Assembly (NCBI GenBank): GCA_001786015.1
Contig: MFVH01000020.1
Location: 1 to 6,564, forward strand
Reading direction: 5' to 3'
Source of the DNA: Candidatus Nomurabacteria bacterium RIFCSPLOWO2_01_FULL_46_18
GTDB lineage: Bacteria > Patescibacteriota > Minisyncoccia > Phycocordibacterales > UBA9973
Length of the DNA stretch: 6,564 nt
Below are positions 1-5,022 of the stretch, piece by piece (the first letter of the stretch is position 1; every line of letters begins with the position of its first letter). The notes below the pieces were generated by a model. That model did no database searches and had not been told where the DNA came from. It saw nothing but the letters and a program-made list of their open reading frames with translations. A program made the position numbers and the translations under genes.

Positions 1-10
1 GAGCCTCAGG

Positions 11-16
11 TATAAT
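11..16 (+). promoter_or_regulatory. Probable -10 box (TATAAT) of the B12/RNR operon
   Basis: A perfect TATAAT lies 28 bases before the first ATG. Transcription would start near positions 22-24, giving a leader of only about 20 nt with no Shine-Dalgarno sequence. The matching -35 box would fall before the window start and cannot be seen. The dyad at 18-43 covers the expected start site, as expected for a repressed promoter. Confidence 0.65.
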
Positions 17-17
17 A

Positions 18-43
18 GTTGCATAGTTTCGAAATTTTGCAAC
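18..43. promoter_or_regulatory. 26-bp palindromic operator, probable ArsR-family repressor site
   Basis: The dyad is centred between 30 and 31. The outer arms are GTTGCA (18-23) and TGCAAC (38-43), and the centre is a perfect TTTCGAAA (27-34). In all, 11 of 13 arm positions are complementary. It sits immediately downstream of the -10 box and ends two bases before the ATG. Two 9-mers in it, TGCATAGTT (20-28) and TTTTGCAAC (35-43), recur exactly at 4441-4449 and 4428-4436, upstream of the ArsR-like gene. That link is why I call it an operator for that regulator. Binding itself is inferred. Confidence 0.6.
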
Positions 44-44
44 C

Positions 45-566
45 ATGAGAAAAAACTGGCCCAAATTCATAATTGGCTTTATTGCTTGTCTTTTAATTCG
101 CTTAATTCCATTTCGTCCGCCGAATATTGAGCCAATTTTAGCAACCCAGATGCCTTTCAGTAAAGCTTACGGAGCTTATATTGCTTTTGCTTTTGCATTT
201 TTAAGTATTGTGATTTATGACTTGGTAACCGGAACGCTTGGCATCTGGACGCTTCTTACGGCAAGCACTTACGGAGTTTTAGGTTTAGTCGCAGCTTTTT
301 ATTTCAAAAACCGAAAGGCCAATTCCTGGAACTTCGCAAAGTTTGCGATCGCGGGGACTATTTTCTTCGATGCGGTGACCGGTCTCTCGATCGGCCCGCT
401 TTTCTTCGGCCAATCCCTTTCCGGAGCATTTTTCGGACAAATCCCGTTCACCGCTCTCCACCTGCTCGGCAATGTTTCTTTCGCTCTGGTACTTTCGCCC
501 GCAATTTATCGATTCGTTGTTGAAAATAAAAAATTAGAATTTAACAAAAAATTTTCAACAGCATGA
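45..566 (+). CDS. Small integral membrane protein, probable ECF-transporter S component (putative cobalamin uptake)
   Basis: This 173-residue protein is almost entirely hydrophobic, with about five or six membrane segments (roughly residues 6-23, 41-62, 67-87, 98-122 and 134-158). It has no signal peptide apart from the first helix and ends in a short Lys-rich tail. Size and layout fit the substrate-binding (S) subunit of an energy-coupling factor transporter, which pairs with separately encoded ATPase and T subunits. None of those are in the window. A distinctive segment RPPNIEPILATQMPF at residues 24-38 lies between helices 1 and 2. Its stop overlaps the RNR start (ATGA at 563-566), so the two are translationally coupled. 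That linkage, plus the adenosyltransferase and riboswitch nearby, suggests B12 or a corrinoid as the substrate. The substrate is inferred from context only. Another vitamin, or a nucleoside precursor, remains possible. Confidence 0.6.
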   Translation: MRKNWPKFIIGFIACLLIRLIPFRPPNIEPILATQMPFSKAYGAYIAFAFAFLSIVIYDLVTGTLGIWTLLTASTYGVLGLVAAFYFKNRKANSWNFAKFAIAGTIFFDAVTGLSIGPLFFGQSLSGAFFGQIPFTALHLLGNVSFALVLSPAIYRFVVENKKLEFNKKFSTA

Positions 567-2857
567 AGAATCGGAGAAAATATATCCAGCTTAAGAAAAT
601 CCAGAAACGCGACGGCACGATCGTGCCCTTTGATGGAACCAGAATCAAACGCGCGGTCTTCCGGGCGATGAATGCGGTTGGAGAAGGGGGAGAAGCTGAT
701 GCCGAGGCGGTAATGTACAAAGTCCTCGACGCCCTGCTTGTTTTAAAAGAAGAAGAGCAGGTGAAATCCGCCCGTTCCGCAGGCGGGGTTTTCATTCCGA
801 TGGTAGAAAAAATCCAAGATATTGTTGAAAATGAGATGATTGCCGCTAATTTTATCCAGACTGCCAAGGCCTTCATTCTCTACCGCAAAGAGCGCTCGAT
901 TGTCCGGCAAAAAGTTGGTTTTGTTCCGGAAAAAGTAAAAGAGTTGGTGGCCGAGAGCAAAAAATATTTTCGCAACCCCTTAGCCGAATTTGTTTATTAT
1001 CGGACCTATTCGCGCTGGATTCCGGAAGAAGGCAGAAGAGAAACTTGGATAGAAACCGTGGATCGCTATATGGATTTTATGCGCGAAAACCTAAATTCCA
1101 AGCTGTCGGAGAGCGAATACGAAGAGATCCGCGAAGCGATCCTGAATCAAGAAGCGATGCCCTCGATGCGGCTCCTGCAATTTGCCGGCCGGCCCGCCCG
1201 CCGAACCAATGTTTGCGCTTATAATTGCTCATTTATCGCGCCCCGCTGTTTTCAGGATTTTGCCGAGATCATGTATATCTCGATGTGCGGGACGGGGGTG
1301 GGCTGGTCGGTGGAGAGCGAGAATATTCAGTCGCTTCCGCAGATCAAGAAACAAAGCGGGAAAATTCTCCCAAACTACGTTATTCCGGACAGCAAAGAGG
1401 GCTGGGCGGACGCTTTTGCTTTCGGACTTAAGACTTGGTTTGAAGGTTCTGATGTGTCATTTGATTATTCACTCGTCCGTCCGGCCGGTTCTCTCTTAAA
1501 AACGATGGGGGGAAAAAGTTCGGGCCCCGAACCGCTCCGCGCCTTGCTTGATTTTTCCCGGGAGAGAATATTGTGTCGCCAAGGTCGGCGCTTATTGAAT
1601 TTAGACGCTCATGACATTATCTGCAAGATCGGGGAGTGCGTGGTCGCCGGCGGAGTTAGGCGGAGCGCGATGATCTCGCTCTCGGATCTGGACGATGAGG
1701 CTATCCGCGATTCGAAGAAAGGGCAGTTTTATACGACCGATGCCCAGAGAATGCTCGCCAATAATTCCGCAGTTTACTTATCAAAGCCGGGCGCCAGAGA
1801 ATTTCTGGACGAGTGGACCGCCTTAATAAAAAGCGGCAGCGGCGAGCGGGGAATTTTTAACCGCGGCGGCCTAGCCGAGACTCTGCCGAAGCGTCGATTG
1901 GATCAATGGAAGGGGGGAAGATTTCCTTCCTGGGGGACAAATCCATGCGGAGAGATAGTTCTTCTGTCAAAACAATTTTGCAATTTAAGCGAAGTTATCG
2001 CCCGGGTCGAAGATACCGAAGAAACATTGCTTAAAAAAATCCGCCTGGCCACTATTCTGGGAACTTACCAGGCAACCCTTACCTATTTTCCGTATCTTTC
2101 GCCGGAGTGGAAGAAAAATTGCGAGAAGGAGCGGCTGTTGGGAGTGTCGATTACCGGACAATGGGATTCTAAAATTGTCAGATCTCCGAGCATTCTCAAG
2201 AAATTAAAAAATCTTTCAATTGATGTAAATAAAAAATACGCCAAGCGCTTCGGCGTCGGCCCATCCACCTGCATAACTTGCGTCAAGCCCTCCGGGAATC
2301 TTTCACAAACCGTCGACTCTTCGTCCGGCATGCATCCCAGGCACGCGCCTTATTATATTCGCCGAGTCCGCATTGCCGCGACCGACGCTTTATTTAAAAT
2401 GTTGAAGGATCAGGGAGTGCCATATTATCCGGAAGTCGGGCAAACGATGGAAGATGCCACAACTTTTGTCTTGGAATTTCCCGTCAAAGCGCCGGAAGGA
2501 GCGACCTACAAAAATAATTTAACCGCGTTGGAACAGCTGGAGCATTGGAAAGTAGTTAAGGAAAATTACACCGAACATAATCCTTCGGTTACGATTTCAG
2601 TCGGGGAGGATGAATGGCTCGCGGTCGGCAATTGGGTTTATGAAAATTGGGAAATCGTCGGAGGCCTGTCGTTTCTGCCGCGCGAGAACCACGTCTATCA
2701 GCTCGCTCCCTATGAGACAATCACTCGCTCCAAGTATGAGGAGATGCTTCCAAAAGTAAAAGACCTGGATTTTTCCAAAATTGTGACTTACGAGAAAATC
2801 GACGAGACGGAAATTAAAAAAGAATTAGCCTGCGTGGCAGGTGTTTGTGAAGTTTAA
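563..2857 (+). CDS. nrdJ: Adenosylcobalamin-dependent (class II) ribonucleoside-triphosphate reductase
   Basis: This enzyme reduces ribonucleotides to deoxyribonucleotides in the cytoplasm, using adenosylcobalamin to generate a thiyl radical. At 764 residues it is close to the monomeric Lactobacillus leichmannii enzyme (about 740). An ATP-cone-like segment (residues ~10-105, KRDGTIVPFDGTRIKRA) opens the protein and may mediate dATP/ATP control. The catalytic core is clear. NPCGEI at 460-465 supplies the radical cysteine C462, with N460 and E464. C473 lies 11 residues on and matches the second redox cysteine, and C222 in YNCSF matches its partner. The glycine-rich MCGTGVGWSVE (241-251) and CVVAGGVRRSAM (359-370) are also typical. 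The C-terminus carries C757 and C762 (CX4C), the swinging pair that is re-reduced by thioredoxin. The ATG overlaps the upstream stop and no Shine-Dalgarno is visible, so coupling is likely. No intein or frameshift is seen. The adenosyltransferase gene starts two bases downstream. Confidence 0.95.
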   Translation: MKNRRKYIQLKKIQKRDGTIVPFDGTRIKRAVFRAMNAVGEGGEADAEAVMYKVLDALLVLKEEEQVKSARSAGGVFIPMVEKIQDIVENEMIAANFIQTAKAFILYRKERSIVRQKVGFVPEKVKELVAESKKYFRNPLAEFVYYRTYSRWIPEEGRRETWIETVDRYMDFMRENLNSKLSESEYEEIREAILNQEAMPSMRLLQFAGRPARRTNVCAYNCSFIAPRCFQDFAEIMYISMCGTGVGWSVESENIQSLPQIKKQSGKILPNYVIPDSKEGWADAFAFGLKTWFEGSDVSFDYSLVRPAGSLLKTMGGKSSGPEPLRALLDFSRERILCRQGRRLLNLDAHDIICKIGECVVAGGVRRSAMISLSDLDDEAIRDSKKGQFYTTDAQRMLANNSAVYLSKPGAREFLDEWTALIKSGSGERGIFNRGGLAETLPKRRLDQWKGGRFPSWGTNPCGEIVLLSKQFCNLSEVIARVEDTEETLLKKIRLATILGTYQATLTYFPYLSPEWKKNCEKERLLGVSITGQWDSKIVRSPSILKKLKNLSIDVNKKYAKRFGVGPSTCITCVKPSGNLSQTVDSSSGMHPRHAPYYIRRVRIAATDALFKMLKDQGVPYYPEVGQTMEDATTFVLEFPVKAPEGATYKNNLTALEQLEHWKVVKENYTEHNPSVTISVGEDEWLAVGNWVYENWEIVGGLSFLPRENHVYQLAPYETITRSKYEEMLPKVKDLDFSKIVTYEKIDETEIKKELACVAGVCEV

Positions 2858-2859
2858 TT

Positions 2860-3381
2860 ATGCTCCTCGCATTCACTGGCAATGGAAAAGGGAAAACAAC
2901 TGCCGCACTCGGCAATGCCTTGCGTCTCTTGGGCGCCGGCAAGCGCGCGCTGATGGTGCAGTTTATCAAAGGCCCGTGGGAATCGGGAGAACACAAATCC
3001 GTGTCGCGCCTGGAACCGGATTTGAAAATTATTAAAACAGGAAAAGGATTTGTCGGAATCCTGGGAGATGATTTGCCGATTGAGGAACACAAGAAGGCGG
3101 CGGAAGAAGGGTTTAGCATCGCCCGAAAGGAAATCGCCGGAGGGAAGTACCACCTTTTAATCCTCGACGAAGTCCATAACGCGATACGGCTAGGGCTTGT
3201 GCCCGTTTCATACGTCCTTGCCTTTCTCGACTACGCCAAAGACAAAGTGGAATATGTGATCACCACTGGCAGGGACGCCGCCAAAGAGATTATTGAAAGA
3301 GCGGACCTGGTAACCGAGATGCGGGATGTGAAGCACCCATATCAAAAAGGGGTAAAAGCAAAAGTTGGTTTAGATTTTTAA
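2860..3381 (+). CDS. cobA: Cob(I)yrinic acid a,c-diamide (corrinoid) adenosyltransferase, CobA/BtuR type
   Basis: This enzyme transfers the 5'-deoxyadenosyl group of ATP to cob(I)alamin, giving adenosylcobalamin, the cofactor the preceding reductase needs. The 173-residue protein begins almost directly with the P-loop GNGKGKTTAALG (residues 7-18), as in the CobA/CobO/BtuR family. Other family marks are VQFIKG (33-38), a Walker-B-like LLILDEVHNA (99-108), TTGRDA (135-140) and the closing segment TEMRDVKHPYQKGVKAKVGLDF at 152-173. It lacks the longer N-terminal extension of the E. coli enzyme, so it looks like a compact but full-length form. The ATG lies two bases after the reductase stop, with no clear Shine-Dalgarno, so the two genes share a transcript and probably coupled translation. 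With no corrin-ring synthesis genes here, its job is most likely activation of scavenged cobalamin. Confidence 0.93.
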   Translation: MLLAFTGNGKGKTTAALGNALRLLGAGKRALMVQFIKGPWESGEHKSVSRLEPDLKIIKTGKGFVGILGDDLPIEEHKKAAEEGFSIARKEIAGGKYHLLILDEVHNAIRLGLVPVSYVLAFLDYAKDKVEYVITTGRDAAKEIIERADLVTEMRDVKHPYQKGVKAKVGLDF

Positions 3382-3392
3382 CAATTAAAAAA

Positions 3393-3517
3393 GTTTTGCG
3401 TTTAGAAGTGAGGTGACCCGCCTGCGTCGAGACTTCGGCGAGGCAAGGAATTCCTCCACTGTGCCGCAACGGTAATCTCCGACGATATGTCGGAGGAGTC
3501 CGGTCATTACGCAAAAC
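3393..3517 (+). promoter_or_regulatory. Cobalamin riboswitch aptamer
   Basis: The closing stem is a perfect 9-bp pair, GTTTTGCGT (3393-3401) with ACGCAAAAC (3509-3517). Inside it lie the conserved core CACTGTGCCGCAACGGT (3457-3473), a 7-bp hairpin 3477-3483/3489-3495, and AGTCCGG (3497-3503). These occur in the order found in B12 aptamers (…CTGT-CCGCAACGGT…AGTCCG…). GCCT (3420-3423) and AGGC (3441-3444) close a further hairpin. The element lies in the 200-nt gap between the adenosyltransferase and the DUF4430-like gene and reads toward the latter. It should bind adenosylcobalamin or another cobalamin and switch the downstream gene off when B12 is plentiful. I see no convincing promoter directly upstream, so it may act on read-through from the RNR operon. 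Confidence 0.88.
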
Positions 3518-3527
3518 GGTCGTCCCG

Positions 3528-3578
3528 AGCAGGATATGTGTTTGTTCATTCATAACCTGCTTTAAGTCAGGTTTTTTT
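3528..3578 (+). terminator. Riboswitch expression platform: intrinsic terminator with alternative antiterminator
   Basis: The terminator is AACCTG (3554-3559) paired with CAGGTT (3568-3573), with an 8-nt loop, running into seven T (3572-3578). The competing pairing is AGCAGG (3528-3533) with CCTGCT (3556-3561), which uses the same CCTG bases and so excludes the terminator. The T-run ends four bases before the ATG at 3583. The terminator's right arm includes the only AGG that could serve as a Shine-Dalgarno, so translation may be affected as well. Mutual exclusivity is visible in the sequence. The direction of switching (B12 favours termination) is inferred from the riboswitch class. Confidence 0.72.
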
Positions 3579-3582
3579 ATTT

Positions 3583-4419
3583 ATGAAAAAAGAATTAATC
3601 AAAAAAATAATATTTGTTTCTCTCATCCTCTCCGTAGTTTTTTGGCAGGTTTCTTGGGCTCAAGAAGCACCGCTTCAAGTACTTATTGCCGACGAAGGTA
3701 ACGTTGTTTTAGACAAAAACGTCCACCTGCCGGAAGAAGGAATGCTCTCAGTCACAGATACACAAGGCAACTCACAAGATATTAATGCAAAAAGCGTACT
3801 CGCTGTTCTCTACGCCCTAGATGAAATTGACGATACATTTACGATCTCGGATCTTGTTTATTATCCATCATTCTCGGCTTTTTATTTGAAGTGTATTGTC
3901 TTATCCGGAGAAGAAAAGTGCAATTATTGGTTGTATAAAGTAAACGATGACGCCCCTTCCGTGGGGATGGACAGCTTTATTCTTTCCGGCGGAGAGAAAG
4001 TCGAAATTTATTTTGATTCCGGATTCTTTGGCGGGGGAGAGGAAGACCCCGAGCCGGAGGTTGTGGAGGACCCACCAGAAGAAGAGGAGGGAAGTACTGG
4101 AGGCGGTAGTGGAAGCAGGAAGAGGCGCAAGACACCTGAACCCGCTCCGGAGGAAGAAGTGGCGCAGCCCGTCGCAGCCCTTGTTCCAGCGGTAACGACC
4201 ACAACCCCGCCAGAGCCTCCGGCCGCCCAAAAGATTGCAAAAGCCGAACCAGCCATAGAGAAAGTTGCTGAAATTCCGGTGTCCGAACCCGCCCCGATAG
4301 AACTTTCCGCTATCGCTACCGAGAGCGGAAATTCTCCCAAAATTCCAATTATCTTTGCTGGGCTTCTCGCCTTTCTGGTTTTGATTTTTCTTGGCCGGCG
4401 ATTTCTAAAGAATAATTAG
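3583..4419 (+). CDS. Secreted, membrane-anchored DUF4430-like (intrinsic-factor C-domain-like) protein, putative B12-capture protein
   Basis: The 278-residue product has a signal peptide (residues 1-26; basic start, hydrophobic 9-20, likely cut after SWA-26). An ectodomain of about 27-150 follows, then a low-complexity linker rich in Pro, Glu, Ala and Gly (150-250), a single membrane helix (254-270) and a short basic tail (GRRFLKNN). The ectodomain has the DUF4430 pattern: a hydrophobic stretch SVLAVLYALDEIDDTFTI, Phe/Tyr-rich strands, then NYWLYKVNDDAPSVGMDSF and the final LSGGEKVEIYF (114-144). From memory, DUF4430 covers the C-terminal beta domain of intrinsic factor and transcobalamin. 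C104 and C113 could form a disulfide. It lies directly behind a cobalamin riboswitch and next to B12-using genes, so a surface protein that captures cobalamin or passes it to an importer is the best guess. No binding has been shown. There is no LPXTG motif or lipobox, so the anchor is the C-terminal helix. Confidence 0.72.
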   Translation: MKKELIKKIIFVSLILSVVFWQVSWAQEAPLQVLIADEGNVVLDKNVHLPEEGMLSVTDTQGNSQDINAKSVLAVLYALDEIDDTFTISDLVYYPSFSAFYLKCIVLSGEEKCNYWLYKVNDDAPSVGMDSFILSGGEKVEIYFDSGFFGGGEEDPEPEVVEDPPEEEEGSTGGGSGSRKRRKTPEPAPEEEVAQPVAALVPAVTTTTPPEPPAAQKIAKAEPAIEKVAEIPVSEPAPIELSAIATESGNSPKIPIIFAGLLAFLVLIFLGRRFLKNN

Positions 4420-4438
4420 TTGCAATTTTTTGCAACTA
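4417..4438. promoter_or_regulatory. Perfect 9-bp inverted repeat, probable autoregulatory operator of the ArsR-like gene
   Basis: TAGTTGCAA (4417-4425) and TTGCAACTA (4430-4438) are perfect complements separated by TTTT. The left arm contains the stop codon of the preceding gene. No T-run follows, so an intrinsic terminator is unlikely. A further TGCATAGTT (4441-4449) matches positions 20-28 exactly. AATAAT (4411-4416) just upstream may be a -10 box, mirroring the TATAAT-AGTTGCA layout at the window start, but no good -35 is visible. Placement right before the repressor gene suggests negative autoregulation. Confidence 0.62.
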
Positions 4439-4454
4439 GGTGCATAGTTGAGAG

Positions 4455-4754
4455 ATGAAAATCAAAAGACCACTTCCAAGAACTGCTTACGAGCGAAACG
4501 CGGTGACTTATAAAATCTTAGCTAACTCCAAAAGATTGGAAATTTTAAATCTTTTACGTGAGCAGGAAATGCCGGTGGAATCATTGGTCAAGGAGCTTGG
4601 CATCACCAAGGCAAATGTCTCCCAGCATCTCGCGCTCCTTCGCCACGCCGAATTGGTGACGGTCAGGCGCAATGGGCTCAATGCCTACTACAATATCATC
4701 GACCCGCGCATCGTTGAGCCTTGCCGAATTCTGCACAAGCTTCACTCGAAATGA
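4455..4754 (+). CDS. ArsR-family winged-helix transcriptional repressor
   Basis: The 99-residue protein has the compact ArsR/SmtB fold pattern. Helices 1-2 (residues 12-36) contain YKILANSKRLEILNLL, followed by MPVESLVKELGITKANVSQHLALLRHAELV (39-68) as helix-turn-helix with recognition helix 51-64. The wing is VTVRRNGLNAYYNI (68-81), and a short C-terminal helix (84-97) would make the dimer interface. The classical arsenic/cadmium motif ELCVCDL is absent and the only cysteine is C90, so a standard thiolate metal sensor is unlikely. It might sense a small molecule, a redox change or a corrinoid, or act as a simple repressor. The ATG follows GAGAG directly. A weak AGGTG (4438-4442) lies 12 bases upstream. 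Shared dyads upstream of this gene and of the RNR operon make the reductase operon its likely target. No clear terminator follows. Confidence 0.85.
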   Translation: MKIKRPLPRTAYERNAVTYKILANSKRLEILNLLREQEMPVESLVKELGITKANVSQHLALLRHAELVTVRRNGLNAYYNIIDPRIVEPCRILHKLHSK

Positions 4755-4838
4755 AACTCACTCGCTTTCTCCCGCACTCTAGACTTCTGTTGAAAAAATT
4801 ACAATCTCAGCTAGATTTTTACGGGATGGTATTTTTTC

Positions 4839-4866
4839 TTGACAATTTGCTCTTAAATGTTATACT
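4839..4866 (+). promoter_or_regulatory. Strong sigma70-type promoter of the cassette gene
   Basis: A perfect -35 TTGACA (4839-4844) and a -10 TATACT (4861-4866) are separated by 16 bp. Initiation is expected near 4873, giving a leader of about 150 nt before the ATG at 5023. The stretch 4755-4838 before it holds no gene or structure that I can support. This is the best-matched complete promoter in the window. Confidence 0.75.
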
Positions 4867-4877
4867 TATAAAGTATA
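4861..4877. promoter_or_regulatory. Perfect dyad on the -10 box, possible operator
   Basis: TATACTT (4861-4867) and AAGTATA (4871-4877) are perfect inverted repeats around ATA. The dyad covers the -10 box and the expected start site, where a dimeric repressor would block polymerase. It shares no sequence with the TTGCA dyads, so a different regulator would be involved. A/T-rich dyads of this size can arise by chance, so this is tentative. Confidence 0.35.
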
Positions 4878-4906
4878 GTTCTTCAATAAAAGAATCACTG
4901 CTTTAG

Positions 4907-4958
4907 TGAGACGAGCTTTTTGAACCTTAATCTTCTAAGACTTAAAAAGCTCGTCTCA
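4907..4958 (+). repeat. Long perfect hairpin in the 5' leader of the cassette gene
   Basis: TGAGACGAGCTTTTT (4907-4921) pairs perfectly over 15 bp with AAAAAGCTCGTCTCA (4944-4958). One G-U and one A-U pair extend the stem inward, leaving a loop of about 18 nt. It lies inside the transcribed leader, about 35 nt after the predicted start and 65 nt before the ATG. No T-run follows on either strand, so it is not a typical terminator. A smaller hairpin, TCACT/AGTGA (4895-4899/4905-4909), overlaps its 5' edge and could compete. Possible roles are mRNA stability, a protein or RNA target, or a switch. None is shown. Confidence 0.6.
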
Positions 4959-5007
4959 ACACTCACATAGACGATGCCGCAACGTCCGAGCGAATCGGGC
5001 AAGACAA

Positions 5008-5013
5008 AAGGAG
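5008..5013 (+). promoter_or_regulatory. Shine-Dalgarno AAGGAG that decides the start at 5023
   Basis: AAGGAG ends directly against an in-frame ATG at 5014, too close to serve it. It lies nine bases before the in-frame ATG at 5023, an ordinary spacing. The second ATG is therefore the likely start, shortening the protein by three residues to 288. This is the only strong Shine-Dalgarno in the window. Confidence 0.75.
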
Positions 5014-5022
5014 ATGGCTCCG

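Noticed and set aside
1182..1499. Alternative plus-strand frames inside the RNR gene
   Set aside because: The RNR reading frame is unbroken, with all catalytic motifs. These are out-of-frame shadows.
3371..3385. Possible promoter just before the riboswitch (TAGATT / AACAAT)
   Set aside because: Neither candidate -10 has a -35 at a workable distance, so I do not annotate a promoter. Read-through from the upstream operon is equally possible.
3947..4340. Several overlapping frames on both strands inside the DUF4430-like gene
   Set aside because: They coincide with the low-complexity Pro/Glu/Ala linker, whose biased codons keep other frames open. No start signals or domains.
4417..4438. Inverted repeat as terminator of the DUF4430-like gene
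   Set aside because: The stem is A/T-rich and no T-run follows. The shared sequence with 18-43 and the position before arsR fit an operator better.
4751..4906. Small frame (51 codons) starting in an ATGA overlap with the arsR-like stop
   Set aside because: The overlap is tempting, but the frame contains the TTGACA/TATACT promoter, has no domain, and ends within the region expected to be transcribed from that promoter. Probably chance.
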